A DNA stretch of 35,725 bases from Natronincola sp. (GCA_012838515.1 DUPA01000264.1:1-35725); one strand, 5' to 3'; positions 18,050 through 27,886 are shown, counted from the first letter of the stretch. A program made the numbers and translations. The notes: generated by a model not told the origin, from the letters alone.

Positions 18050-19219
18050 TTGGAAAATCTGCGGTTGTCTTCGGAAATGCTAGAGAACATTGTCCAACGT
18101 ACTTTAAATGAACTTGAAAATGGACGCGCCCAGATCTTTCAATTTGCAGAGGCTGCTCGTGAGGAATGCACACGTGTCGAACGAGTTTTGGAGGCAGTGC
18201 AATTTGAATTGCAGTTAACAGTGGAAAATGTTGAAGACTTGACCACAAGATTTACAACTATTAGAGAAAGACTTTATGAAGTAAACAAGGAATTTCATGA
18301 GTACAGCGAAGAAAAAAAAGAAAATATTTACGAAGAAGCGAGTAAAGTAAGGGAAGAATTAGCCGCATCGAGGGAAAGGGAGCGGGTCTTAAGGGTCCGG
18401 CATCGCGAGTTAAAGCAAATTTTAACGAAATTTCAGCAGATCGCTGAGAAAGCCGAACGTTTAGTTTCGCAATTGGGTGTTGCATTAAATTATTTGTCCA
18501 ATGATGCAGAAAAAGTAAATGATCAACTCGGCACCTTGCAGGCAAGGGAAGTGGTGGGTCAACAGATTCTTAGAAGTAAGGAGCTTGAACGGAAAAGGAT
18601 GGCCGGGCTGTTGCACGATGGACCTGTTCAGGATTTAGCAAACCTAGGAATTCAACTCGAGGTTTGCGAGAAACTCCATAAGGAAGGAAAACACGAAGAA
18701 GCGATTAAGAGATTTGCCGAACTAAAAGGTATTGTTCAAGGAAGTTTAGGTAAATTGAGACATATAATCTATGATTTGAATCCAATGACATTGGATGATC
18801 TGGGACTTGCAGTAACCGTAAAGAATTTCTTAGTAAACTTATCAAATAGAACGGGTATTAACACCGAGTTCAATGTACTGGGAAAGGAAGTTCACTTAGA
18901 ACCATCGATCGAAATGGTTCTTTTTAGAATTATTCAAGAATCGGTTCAAAACAGTCATAAACATGCCAACCCTAACAGTGTTAAGGTGGTATTAGAATAT
19001 TCATCAAATTTCGTGTTAGTTGAGATAAAAGATGACGGAGAAGGTTTTGATCTTCAGGCGATAAAGAAAAAGATTCGGTCAGGTAATCATTATGGTCTTC
19101 TTAGTATGCAAAGTAGATTAGAACTGATCAAAGGAACCTTTTCCATAAAAAGCAGTCTCGGTGAAGGGACAAAGACCCTAGTTAAGGTACCATTGGATAA
19201 TGCTATACGGAGGTCTTAA
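18050..19219 (+). CDS. DegS-like sensor histidine kinase (HisKA_3 + HATPase)
   Basis: ELERKRMAGLLHDGPVQDLANLGIQLE (HisKA_3 H-box), HATPase IIQESVQNSHKHA...VEIKDDGEGFD; long N-terminal coiled coil. TTG at 18050 after AGGAGG preferred over the track start 17984. Confidence 0.9.
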   Translation: MENLRLSSEMLENIVQRTLNELENGRAQIFQFAEAAREECTRVERVLEAVQFELQLTVENVEDLTTRFTTIRERLYEVNKEFHEYSEEKKENIYEEASKVREELAASRERERVLRVRHRELKQILTKFQQIAEKAERLVSQLGVALNYLSNDAEKVNDQLGTLQAREVVGQQILRSKELERKRMAGLLHDGPVQDLANLGIQLEVCEKLHKEGKHEEAIKRFAELKGIVQGSLGKLRHIIYDLNPMTLDDLGLAVTVKNFLVNLSNRTGINTEFNVLGKEVHLEPSIEMVLFRIIQESVQNSHKHANPNSVKVVLEYSSNFVLVEIKDDGEGFDLQAIKKKIRSGNHYGLLSMQSRLELIKGTFSIKSSLGEGTKTLVKVPLDNAIRRS

Positions 19220-19221
19220 AG

Positions 19222-19893
19222 ATGAAGGATATTAAAGTTTTGATTGCAGATGACCATCCTTTACTCCGCGGGGGCTTGTGTCGTCTTTTAGAATTGGAAA
19301 GAGGAATCTCCGTGGTTGGTCAGGCGAATAATGGTTTAGAGACACTTAGACTTGTTGAGGAACTGCAACCTGATTTGGTTTTACTAGATATAAATATGCC
19401 TGATTTAAATGGGATCGAGGTGGCTAAAAACCTACGGACCAATTTTCCGGAGATTAGAGTTTTAATCTTTACTATTCATGATAAAAGCTCTTACGTAAAT
19501 GAAATGATTCGGCTTGGAGCCCACGGGTATCTTTTAAAAGATGCTGAACCTAATAAGGTTGTTGATGCAATCAAAAAGATAATGGAAGGTGAAACCGTTT
19601 ATTCAGTTGATTTGATGGAACATGTTATGGAGCATTACCATCACATGGAAATACAGTACGGCCGATTGCAAAGTGCAGCTACGATTAGTGAATTGTCGCT
19701 AACAGCAAGAGAAACCGAGATCCTCGGATATATTGTTGAAGGATTAAGTAATAAAGAGATTGCTCAAGTTTTATCTATCACAGAAAAAACGGTAAAAAAT
19801 CATATTACCCGTATTTTTAAGAAACTAGACGTTGAAGATCGGACTCAGGCAGCAGTATTTGCAGTTAGTGAAGGCTTGTTTTCACTCGATTAA
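19222..19893 (+). CDS. DegU/NarL-family response regulator
   Basis: IKVLIADDHPLLRGGLCRLLE, DLVLLDINMPDLNG, LuxR-type HTH LTARETEILGYIVEGLSNKEIAQVLSITEKTVKNHITRIFKKLDV. Confidence 0.93.
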   Translation: MKDIKVLIADDHPLLRGGLCRLLELERGISVVGQANNGLETLRLVEELQPDLVLLDINMPDLNGIEVAKNLRTNFPEIRVLIFTIHDKSSYVNEMIRLGAHGYLLKDAEPNKVVDAIKKIMEGETVYSVDLMEHVMEHYHHMEIQYGRLQSAATISELSLTARETEILGYIVEGLSNKEIAQVLSITEKTVKNHITRIFKKLDVEDRTQAAVFAVSEGLFSLD

Positions 19894-20570
19894 TCTTCAG
19901 TAAGAACCCCCAAGAACTCTAATTCGTTAATAACTAAACGAAAACGGCATCCCAGAAGTGTTGAAGCTTTTTTGCACATTTCCATGCGCGAGAGGTATAT
20001 TTCAAAGAAGTCCATTATTTGGCAAATGCTCTGATCAAAACATAATTCCAGTGTAATGGTTTGTAATTCTCGCTCTAAATAAAGTTTGGTATCGGTGATG
20101 GCTAAGTTCACCCGATCGTGGATACTTGGGCGCTCTTCGTTGGCAAGCCGATTGGCTCGCGTACGGTGGGCGTCACTTTTGTCAGCCAAGATCAATGCCG
20201 CGGTAATTGGACTAACCGCTTCACCGATTTCCACTTCGTGGTTAGCAATAGCCATGGTAATTGCAGCAATTTCTTGAGGATCCATCCCTAAGCGCCGTAA
20301 TTCGTAATAGACAAGGTTTGCCCCTGAAATGCTGTGATATTTGCGATTCAGCATATTCCCCACATCGTGAAGGTATCCGGCGATTGCCCCAAGTTCAACC
20401 GTTCTTGAATCGTAACCCAATTCAGTAAGTATCTTAGCAGTTTTTTCGGACACATATGATACATGCCTGAAGCCGTGCTCAGTATAGCCTCGTGCGCGCA
20501 AATAAGTATTGGAATTGTTAATTAAGGTATGAAAGACCGGATCATTCTTAATATCGGCGAGAGTTATCAT
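19890..20570 (-). CDS. HD-domain phosphohydrolase
   Basis: EHGFRHVSYVSEKTAKILTELG...GAIAGYLHDVGNM...AIANHEVEIGE...ALILADKSDAHRTR. Confidence 0.85.
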   Translation of the reverse strand: MITLADIKNDPVFHTLINNSNTYLRARGYTEHGFRHVSYVSEKTAKILTELGYDSRTVELGAIAGYLHDVGNMLNRKYHSISGANLVYYELRRLGMDPQEIAAITMAIANHEVEIGEAVSPITAALILADKSDAHRTRANRLANEERPSIHDRVNLAITDTKLYLERELQTITLELCFDQSICQIMDFFEIYLSRMEMCKKASTLLGCRFRLVINELEFLGVLTED

Positions 20571-20694
20571 TGTGATTCCTCCTAAATTGTGTTGATCTAT
20601 TTATATCATAGTGAAATTTTTACGGCAAGCTTCACGACGAAGGTCCTACACAAAGTGGGACTATAGTCCGCTATAAATTTAGTGTCTAAACTGT

Positions 20695-20833
20695 TATAAT
20701 TATATGCAATGGATTTTATATTTTTGTAAATACAATCCACAATAAGATTTATGCTTAAGCTTCATTTAGCTGAGCAAATTAGGAAAGCGGTAGCCACCCC
20801 CAACCCCGACCCAGGCTACTGCTTTTCTTTTTT
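20695..20833 (+). ncRNA. Candidate orphan small RNA (extended -10 promoter through intrinsic terminator)
   Basis: TGTTATAAT extended -10 (hexamer 20695-20700); terminator stem AGGAAAGCGGTAGCC/GGCTACTGCTTTTCT (20781-20795/20814-20828), loop ACCCCCAACCCCGACCCA, then T-tract; no ORF between. Predicted transcript starts near 20707. Confidence 0.4.
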
Positions 20834-20923
20834 TGTCCCTAGCATTTAGTTAGTCTTTATTGCAGGATTTTGAACGAATGGGGACGAAATAATTATGTGC
20901 CCAGGGTTCATAGGGAGGACCTT

Positions 20924-22600
20924 ATGCAAAAACTACAGATTTTTGTTGTTCGTTCAAATGATGAATTCCGGTTGGGCTTATGTCGTAATCCACTTCACCT
21001 TGTTAATATATGGCGTGGAGACTTAGAAGATATTATAATTTTATCAACACCATTACCTAGTACAGAGGCTTATCTGGAGCTTACGGTTTGGAAGCGGAGA
21101 TTTCTAGGTAGATTTAGCAAGTGTTGGTGGCATTATTTGCGTTTTAAACAAACTCACACCCTTCCCGCTAGATCCTCGAATGTTATCACCAAAGATGACT
21201 TGACCCCCATTTTATCTAATATTGAAACCCTTCTTTCCGGTCGCTTACTCTGTGAACAGCGCCTTTTTTCCACTTTGAGGCAAGAGGGATATTGGCCAAG
21301 TGATGTGAGCCGGGCCCTAGATTGGGGAATTTTTTCAGAAAAAATAATTCAGTTACCCGGTTTCAAAGAAGAAGCGTGGGGCCAGATCGTTTGCAATCGC
21401 TGTAATAGTACCAATGTAAATAAGCGCCCATGCTTAACATGCGGCAAATCCGATTGTCTTTACTGTAAAGATTGTTCAACCATGGGAAAGAACCGTGGCT
21501 GCAGTGTATTATTGGCGGTGGATAAAGATGATGATTTTGATCTTTCCGCCAACGCAAAGTTAGAATTGACCTATGAATTAACCGCGGCCCAACAGAATGC
21601 AAGCGATAAATTGCTCGATTCATGGTCTAATGGAATAAAGCAAACACTTATTTGGGCGGCTTGCGGGGCGGGCAAGACGGAGGTCACCTTTTCCTTGATT
21701 CAAAAGGTTCTCAATGAGGGTAAGCAAGTTCTTTTTGCCATCCCTAGGCAGGCCATAGTAAGGGAAATGGCACAACGTTTAGAAAAGGCATTTCCCGAGA
21801 CAGCCGTGGCGGTTCATTACGGCGGTCAACCGTGGTTTGCCCATGGAAACCTTGTGGTGGCCACCACACATCAAGTATTGCATTTTCGCAATCGATTTCA
21901 CCTCGCCATACTCGATGAAGTAGATGCTTTCCCCTATCACGGAAGCGAAATGTTGAGATTCGGTCTTTTGCGTTCGTTACGCCCACAAGGGCATTTAGTA
22001 GAGATGACTGCAACACCGAACTTTCAAAATAAATTTCAACATACTATTACTATCCCCGCACGGTATCATGGGTATCCTTTACCGGAGCCGCGACTTATCC
22101 ATTATAAATTACCATTATCATCACAACTCGAATCTCAAGACTTACCTTCTTTTGTGGTCGAAAAATTAAAGCAACGGGGATCGTGGTTGGTTTTTGTTCC
22201 CACCATTGCCGCTTGCACTGTTCTTCGTGATTGTTTGAGTGAAGTATTGGCGAAACCGGTGGGTATTTGCCATTCTCAAGAGCCAAATAGGGATCAAACC
22301 ATAATGGCTCTAAAAACAAATAAGCTAGATGTGGTGGTTACAACCTCTATCTTAGAACGTGGTGTTAATTTTCCCGGGATTGAAGTCATGGTTTTGTACG
22401 CAGATCATCCCCTGTTTTCCACTAGTGCTTTGGTGCAGATTGCCGGCAGAGTGGGGCGTAGCGCTGAATTTCCTGTTGGTCGAGTATTTTTTATAGGAAA
22501 TAGGGTCACCGCTTCCATGCGTGGGGCGCAAAATCTAATTAAAAAGCTAAACAACGAAGCAAGAGAACAGGGGTTGCTACCAAATGAAAAATCTACTTAA
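20924..22600 (+). CDS. comFA: ComFA-like DNA uptake/transformation helicase
   Basis: Zn-finger CNRCNSTNVNKRPCLTCGKSDCLYCKDC, Walker A WAACGAGKTEVTF, DEVDAFPY, VTTSILERGVNFPGIEV, QIAGRVGRS. Start at the ATG with GGGAGG RBS. Confidence 0.9.
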   Translation: MQKLQIFVVRSNDEFRLGLCRNPLHLVNIWRGDLEDIIILSTPLPSTEAYLELTVWKRRFLGRFSKCWWHYLRFKQTHTLPARSSNVITKDDLTPILSNIETLLSGRLLCEQRLFSTLRQEGYWPSDVSRALDWGIFSEKIIQLPGFKEEAWGQIVCNRCNSTNVNKRPCLTCGKSDCLYCKDCSTMGKNRGCSVLLAVDKDDDFDLSANAKLELTYELTAAQQNASDKLLDSWSNGIKQTLIWAACGAGKTEVTFSLIQKVLNEGKQVLFAIPRQAIVREMAQRLEKAFPETAVAVHYGGQPWFAHGNLVVATTHQVLHFRNRFHLAILDEVDAFPYHGSEMLRFGLLRSLRPQGHLVEMTATPNFQNKFQHTITIPARYHGYPLPEPRLIHYKLPLSSQLESQDLPSFVVEKLKQRGSWLVFVPTIAACTVLRDCLSEVLAKPVGICHSQEPNRDQTIMALKTNKLDVVVTTSILERGVNFPGIEVMVLYADHPLFSTSALVQIAGRVGRSAEFPVGRVFFIGNRVTASMRGAQNLIKKLNNEAREQGLLPNEKST

Positions 22601-23249
22601 ATGGTGGCACGCTTTTGATCAGCTTCTTTTTCCCAATGCGCCTTTATGTGGCTTATGTGCGCAAAATCCCAGTCTAGCCGTTGGGGTATGTGATGTTTGC
22701 CTTCGCTCATTGTCCATCGATTGGAAGGAAAGTTTAGTTTTTGGTCGTCCTTGTTTCTCCTTAGTTGCCTATCAGGGATATGTGAGGGATTTAATTCACC
22801 GGATGAAATTTCAATCGGGGTATGACACCGCCGGTTCTTTTGGATTCTTGCTTGGCCTTGCCGCACGCGAGGAGCCAAGGTTACAGCATATAGATTTTTT
22901 ACTTCCGGTGCCCCTCCACGATAATAGATTGTCAAAAAGAGGATTCAATCAAGCGAGTATTCTTGCCGATAACATAAATAGGGCATGGAAAAAACCAATT
23001 TGTAGCCATATGCTCCGTGTCCGTGACACTAAACCCCAAAGCGAATTATCTTCGGGTGAACGTAAAGATAACTTGTTAGGGGCATTTGATATGCTTCCGG
23101 GATTTGATTTTAAAGGAAAGACCTGCCTAATTGTTGATGATGTAATAACTTCGGGACATACGTTTATGGTGTTGGCTAATTTAGTTGAACAATATGGGGG
23201 TATCCCAATGGGGTTATTTGTTGCTCGAACAGAAGCGAGAAAGGAGTAA
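22584..23249 (+). CDS. comFC: ComFC-like phosphoribosyltransferase
   Basis: LCGLCAQNPSLAVGVCDVC, LLPVPLHDNRLSKRGFNQASILA, LIVDDVITSGHTF; overlaps the comFA end. Confidence 0.9.
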   Translation: MKNLLKWWHAFDQLLFPNAPLCGLCAQNPSLAVGVCDVCLRSLSIDWKESLVFGRPCFSLVAYQGYVRDLIHRMKFQSGYDTAGSFGFLLGLAAREEPRLQHIDFLLPVPLHDNRLSKRGFNQASILADNINRAWKKPICSHMLRVRDTKPQSELSSGERKDNLLGAFDMLPGFDFKGKTCLIVDDVITSGHTFMVLANLVEQYGGIPMGLFVARTEARKE

Positions 23250-23255
23250 AGAATA

Positions 23256-23663
23256 ATGCTAAAAAACTGCGAAAAGTGTAATCGAGTTTTCGCCCACCCA
23301 ACAAGATCCATGTGTGAAGGGTGTTTCGAAGAAGAATTGGCGAACTTCGTTGCAGTAAAGGAATACTTAAAGGAAAATCCCGGTGCAAGTGTTGCCCAAG
23401 TGGCAAATGAAACGGAAGTGGATGTTGGAATAATTTATGAGTATATCCGCCAGGGAAGATTAGATATTATTCCTTCTGACGTGAAGTTTCATTGTGAAAT
23501 TTGTGGTGCGGAGATTTCTTCCGGTAGAATTTGCCCAAAATGTAAGGGAGATTTAGTTAAAGGATTTAGATCGCAACCCGTTTCAGAACCAGAACCTGAA
23601 AGTAAGCCGCGTGATAGGGGTTCCAAAGTGCATTACCTTGATCAAATCAAAGATCGTCGGTGA
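23256..23663 (+). CDS. Flagellar operon protein, YvyF-like
   Basis: CEKCNRVFAHPTRSMCEGCFEEE, two Cys-pair motifs and an HTH-like EVDVGIIYEYIRQGRL; between comFC and flgM as in Bacillus-type loci. Confidence 0.8.
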   Translation: MLKNCEKCNRVFAHPTRSMCEGCFEEELANFVAVKEYLKENPGASVAQVANETEVDVGIIYEYIRQGRLDIIPSDVKFHCEICGAEISSGRICPKCKGDLVKGFRSQPVSEPEPESKPRDRGSKVHYLDQIKDRR

Positions 23664-23664
23664 T

Positions 23665-23692
23665 TAAAGTTTTAATTAGGTATAGCCGAAGA
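23665..23692 (+). promoter_or_regulatory. Candidate sigma-28 (SigD/FliA-type) promoter upstream of flgM
   Basis: TAAA (23665-23668), 16-nt spacer, GCCGAAGA (23685-23692). Confidence 0.6.
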
Positions 23693-23697
23693 TTACA

Positions 23698-24006
23698 GTG
23701 AGGAAGGAAGGGGTTTTGGAAATGAATATATCTAATAAGGCAGCAATCCAACGTGTTGCCCAGATTTACCAAGGACAACGGCAGACTAGTAAAGTTAAAA
23801 AGAAATCCGGCAGTGTCAATTATAACGATGAGGTGACTCTTTCTACAGAGGGCAAGGAGATGCAAACAATGCTTGAAAAGCTAAAAGCCACTCCGGATAT
23901 TAGACCTCAAGCAATGGAAATTAAGACGGCGATCGAAAATGGTACTTATAAGATTTCGGCTCGTCAAATCGCTCAAGGACTCGCGTCATCTTTAGATAGG
24001 AGTTAA
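23698..24006 (+). CDS. flgM: Anti-sigma-28 factor FlgM
   Basis: MNISNKAAIQRVAQIY...DEVTLSTEGKEMQ...IKTAIENGTYKISARQIAQGLAS. Start may be internal (ATG at MNISNK). Confidence 0.9.
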   Translation: MRKEGVLEMNISNKAAIQRVAQIYQGQRQTSKVKKKSGSVNYNDEVTLSTEGKEMQTMLEKLKATPDIRPQAMEIKTAIENGTYKISARQIAQGLASSLDRS

Positions 24007-24010
24007 GCGA

Positions 24011-24469
24011 ATGGGCATTTGGGAAGACTTTGTGGTTGTTATCCAAAAAGAAAACGACTTGCTTAGTAAATTAGTTGATTTAAGTACGGAAAAGCAAAAG
24101 AAGATCAATGATGCCCAAGAAGTGGTGCGTTATGCCAGTGAAGAACAAAATATCTTAGTTCAACTCGAAGAAATTGATAAAGAGCGGGCAATACTTTTTG
24201 ATGCATTAGCTCCTGGTCTTGATCTAGAAGATTGGCTCCAATCTCTAGATGAAGAAAAGGAGAAAATAATTACACCATTAATTCTTCGTTTAGTGGAGAA
24301 CATTGGGGAACTTCAAAGGCTAAATGATCTTAACCAAGAACTATTGGCACAATCATTAAGTTTTGTCGAGTTTTCTTTAAATATCTTAATCGGTGATGAT
24401 GGTTCGCCCACATACCAAAGGCCCGGAGCTAATGCACGGGGAAAATCAATATTCGACCGAAAGGTGTAG
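24011..24469 (+). CDS. flgN: FlgN-like flagellar chaperone
   Basis: Helical protein between flgM and flgK; NDLNQELLAQSLSFVEFSLNIL motif. Confidence 0.85.
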   Translation: MGIWEDFVVVIQKENDLLSKLVDLSTEKQKKINDAQEVVRYASEEQNILVQLEEIDKERAILFDALAPGLDLEDWLQSLDEEKEKIITPLILRLVENIGELQRLNDLNQELLAQSLSFVEFSLNILIGDDGSPTYQRPGANARGKSIFDRKV

Positions 24470-24475
24470 CTTATT

Positions 24476-25957
24476 ATGAGAACAACATTTAGCGGAATCT
24501 CAATTGCATTAAGAGCGCTGCAAGCCCAGCAAGTATCGCTGGACATTACGGGACATAACGTTGCTAATGCCAATAATCCTAATTATTCTAGGCAAACCGG
24601 GTTACATTCGGCTACTAGACCTTATCCCGCACCCATGATGGGGCACAATCCCTCTAATGGTCAATTAGGTACCGGGGTGGAAATCAGTCAAATTAATCGC
24701 ATGCGCGATACTTTTGTTGATTTACGCTTAAGGCAACAACTTAGTAGTTTTCATTATTGGTCTGCTATGGAAGACGGGTTATCGCAGGTGGAGTTGTTTT
24801 TTAACGAACCGGGTGAAAATGGAATTAATCAGGCTCTAGATCAGTTTTGGGATTCTTTGCAGGATTTAAGTAGAGAACCGGACTTTAACTCCGTTCGTGA
24901 AGTTGTGGTGCAAAGGGCGCAAGTTCTTGTGGAATCCATAACCACCACCAGACGGCAACTTCAAGATTTAAGGGAAAACATTAATGAAAATATACCCTTA
25001 AAGGTTCAAAAAATTAACTCTTTATCTAATCGTCTAGCTGATCTTAATGTGCAAATAGGAAAAATTAGTGCAACAGGGAGTTTGCCCAATGATTTACTTG
25101 ATTCTCGTGATGCAATTTTGGAGGAATTATCTGAACTAATAGATATTGAGGTGGTTCAAGATCACGTTAACATGGTTGGTGTTACTGTTGGAGGCGCCAG
25201 CTTAGTTCATCGTAGCACGGCTTATAATATGACCACCGTGGGACAAGCAAGTGAAGAACAGGGTTATCAAAAGAATATTGTGCGCTGGGCCACCACAGGC
25301 AATCTCGTGGAGATAAAATCAGGTGAAATCGGTGGTTTAGAAGCGTTACGTGATGTTGATATCCAGCGTGCCATAGATGATTTGGATAATTGGACCAAAG
25401 AGTTAGTTGAACGAGTTAACGAAGTGCACGATCAAGGCTGGGATTTAAAAGACAACGAGGATGCAGATGGCAACCTGGTAGAAAGCACCCCCTTCTTTGT
25501 ATTCCTAAATAATAATTCCGATTTTGCCGCTTTAAATATTATGGTTAATGAAGAACTCGCCAACGATGTTAGCCTTATTCGTGCAAGTTCAAGAGAAAAA
25601 GCCATCGGTAACGGTGAAAATGCCCTTAAACTAGCTCAGTTACGATTTAATAGAGTGCTTGATACAGGTATAGGTTCCGGCGATAACTCGAAGATTACAA
25701 TTGGCGATGCATTTCGCGCAATTGTTTCCAAGTTAGGCGTTAACACACAAAAGTCAATTAAAATGGTTGAAAATGACGAAACATTGGCGGGTCATTTAAG
25801 AAATTTAAAAGAATCTGTCTCAGGTGTGAGTTTAGATGAAGAAATGGCGAATATGATTCGCTTTCAGCATGCGTACGGCGCGGCAGCTCGCATGATGACC
25901 GCCGTTGATGAAAGTTTAGATACGATTATTAATCGCTTGGGAATTGTCGGTCGTTAG
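24476..25957 (+). CDS. flgK: Flagellar hook-associated protein 1
   Basis: GISIALRALQAQQVSLDITGHNVANANNPNYSRQ; C-terminal VSLDEEMANMIRFQHAYGAAARMMTAVDESLDTII. Confidence 0.97.
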   Translation: MRTTFSGISIALRALQAQQVSLDITGHNVANANNPNYSRQTGLHSATRPYPAPMMGHNPSNGQLGTGVEISQINRMRDTFVDLRLRQQLSSFHYWSAMEDGLSQVELFFNEPGENGINQALDQFWDSLQDLSREPDFNSVREVVVQRAQVLVESITTTRRQLQDLRENINENIPLKVQKINSLSNRLADLNVQIGKISATGSLPNDLLDSRDAILEELSELIDIEVVQDHVNMVGVTVGGASLVHRSTAYNMTTVGQASEEQGYQKNIVRWATTGNLVEIKSGEIGGLEALRDVDIQRAIDDLDNWTKELVERVNEVHDQGWDLKDNEDADGNLVESTPFFVFLNNNSDFAALNIMVNEELANDVSLIRASSREKAIGNGENALKLAQLRFNRVLDTGIGSGDNSKITIGDAFRAIVSKLGVNTQKSIKMVENDETLAGHLRNLKESVSGVSLDEEMANMIRFQHAYGAAARMMTAVDESLDTIINRLGIVGR

Positions 25958-25970
25958 GAGGGAATGAATA

Positions 25971-26873
25971 ATGCGTATTACAAATAGGACAATTAATAAT
26001 AATATGCTTTTAAATCTTAATCGTGGTCTTCAACGTTTAGATCGCATTAATACCCAGTTAGGATCGAAAAAGCAAGTGAATGTACCTTCCGATGATCCGG
26101 TTAAGGCCGGAGTTATTTTACGGATGAATAGTTCCATTGCGGAAACGGAGCAGTATATCAGAAATAATGAGGCGGCGATTTCATGGTTAGATGCCTCAGA
26201 TGTGGTTTTCAAAGATGTAATTGAAGTAATCCATCGTGCTAAAGAATTGGCAAATCGAGGTGCAACAGATTCGCAAGATAGTACTTCGAGACAAGCCTTG
26301 GCCGATGAAATTGCTCAATTACATGATAGTTTACTTCAGTTGGCTAATTCGACCCATGGTGGCCGTTATTTATTTGCTGGACAACAAACACAGACCTTAC
26401 CGTTCGTTGTGGATCCGGATTTTGATCCGGAAGCCGGCGGGTTACCCACAATAATATATGAAGGGGACGAAGAGGAGATTAAGTTCGAAATTGGGGTAAA
26501 TGTAACCATGGGTGTGAATATGAAGGGCGATAAGTTATTTCCCCAAATTTTCGAAGCCTTAGGTGTTGTATATAATCAGCTTGTGGGTGAAGAACCCGAT
26601 CCCGATGCAACACCCTTAGACGATTTTGATAACGTTTTAGACGATGTCTTACAACACATGTCTGAATTGGGTGGAAAGCAGAATCGAGTGGATTTTGCCC
26701 ATGAACGTTTATTGGATATGAGACTTAACTTAATAAAGGTACTATCTGAAGCGCAAGATCTTGATTATTCTGAGGCGATTATGGATTTAAAGATGGAGGA
26801 ATTTGCTTATAGAACGGCCCTATCAGTTGGAGCCAGAATTATTCAGCCTTCATTAATTGACTTTCTACGCTAG
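25971..26873 (+). CDS. flgL: Flagellar hook-associated protein 3
   Basis: MRITNRTINNNMLLNLNRGLQRLDRINTQLGSKKQVNVPSDDPVKAG; follows flgK. Confidence 0.96.
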   Translation: MRITNRTINNNMLLNLNRGLQRLDRINTQLGSKKQVNVPSDDPVKAGVILRMNSSIAETEQYIRNNEAAISWLDASDVVFKDVIEVIHRAKELANRGATDSQDSTSRQALADEIAQLHDSLLQLANSTHGGRYLFAGQQTQTLPFVVDPDFDPEAGGLPTIIYEGDEEEIKFEIGVNVTMGVNMKGDKLFPQIFEALGVVYNQLVGEEPDPDATPLDDFDNVLDDVLQHMSELGGKQNRVDFAHERLLDMRLNLIKVLSEAQDLDYSEAIMDLKMEEFAYRTALSVGARIIQPSLIDFLR

Positions 26874-26886
26874 GTAGGGCATAGAT

Positions 26887-27375
26887 ATGTTAAAAATAAC
26901 CACTACGTATCCGGAATTTCAATTAAAGACCTATCAACCACGGGCTGAGATCAAGCAAAAAATCATCCAGATTCAAATTGAACACGAGGGGCCCAGTTTG
27001 GAGATCGATCAGCTACAAAGCCGTAATGAATTGGGAATCGGAGGCTATGATCATTTAAGTAAGCAAATCAGAGATGAGGGTTTTCAAAAAACATTGGCCG
27101 CCATAAAGCAAATTGCTTGGGAGGGCGATGATGTAATGAATCGCGCGGGCCACTTTAGAGAGCAAATGATTTTTGCTGAACAGGCTAAAATGCGGATGGA
27201 GTCGGAAATTCCTGAGCTGAATATCCGCCCGGCCCCATCAACTAGGCCAAGAATCACATTTCATTATGAGCAAAGGATTTATTGGGAACCCGGTGCGGCT
27301 GAGATCACTCACTATTTACGTGACCCCGAGATTATTTGGGAATTAGGTAATGTACAAGTTGATTTACGGGGATAA
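26887..27375 (+). CDS. DUF6470 (YviE-like) protein
   Basis: Position between flgL and fliW, and sequence LEIDQLQSRNELGI...GDDVMNRAGHFREQMIFAEQA. Confidence 0.75.
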   Translation: MLKITTTYPEFQLKTYQPRAEIKQKIIQIQIEHEGPSLEIDQLQSRNELGIGGYDHLSKQIRDEGFQKTLAAIKQIAWEGDDVMNRAGHFREQMIFAEQAKMRMESEIPELNIRPAPSTRPRITFHYEQRIYWEPGAAEITHYLRDPEIIWELGNVQVDLRG

Positions 27376-27391
27376 GAATGGGGTGTATAAA

Positions 27392-27886
27392 GTGGAACTA
27401 CAAACTAAAATAGGTACCATGCATGTAAAAAAAGAAGATATTATCAGTTTTCCCAAAGGCATCTTGGGCTTTGATGAATACCACGAATACGTTGTTATTA
27501 AGCAAGAAGAAAGTGTATTTAGCTTTCTTCAATCGGTGGAAGAACCGGATTTAAGTTTTGTAATTATTATGCCGGAATTGGTGCGAAGTGATTATTCGGT
27601 ACAATTGCAAAAAGACGATATCGAGCTTTTGCAGATTGCCTCGCCGGATGATGGAAGAGTTTATGCAATAGTAACTATTCCGGAAAATGTCGCGGATATG
27701 ACGGTTAATCTGCAAGCGCCGGTGGTGATTAATTCAAAGCGACGTATAGGAATGCAGATTATTGTATCCGGAGACACCTATCATACTAAGCATAATGTCA
27801 TTGCCGAAATGCAGAAAAATGCTTTTCTGCTTCAAAAACAAGCTTCCGAAGAACAAAATGATTCAAAAGTTCAAGAATCTGTCTAA
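27392..27886 (+). CDS. fliW: Flagellar assembly factor FliW
   Basis: VELQTKIGTMHVKKEDIISFPKGILGFDEYHEYVVI; next to csrA. GTG 27392 preferred over the track start 27350. Confidence 0.93.
   Translation: MELQTKIGTMHVKKEDIISFPKGILGFDEYHEYVVIKQEESVFSFLQSVEEPDLSFVIIMPELVRSDYSVQLQKDDIELLQIASPDDGRVYAIVTIPENVADMTVNLQAPVVINSKRRIGMQIIVSGDTYHTKHNVIAEMQKNAFLLQKQASEEQNDSKVQESV

Noticed and set aside
20796-20813. G-quadruplex / i-motif in the C-rich loop as a standalone element
   Set aside because: G-runs on the minus strand (GGG, GGGG, GGGGG, GG) are uneven and sit within a clear terminator stem-loop, which is the simpler reading.
20870-20923. Upstream extension of comFA from TTG 20870
   Set aside because: No RBS; ATG 20924 has GGGAGG at proper spacing.
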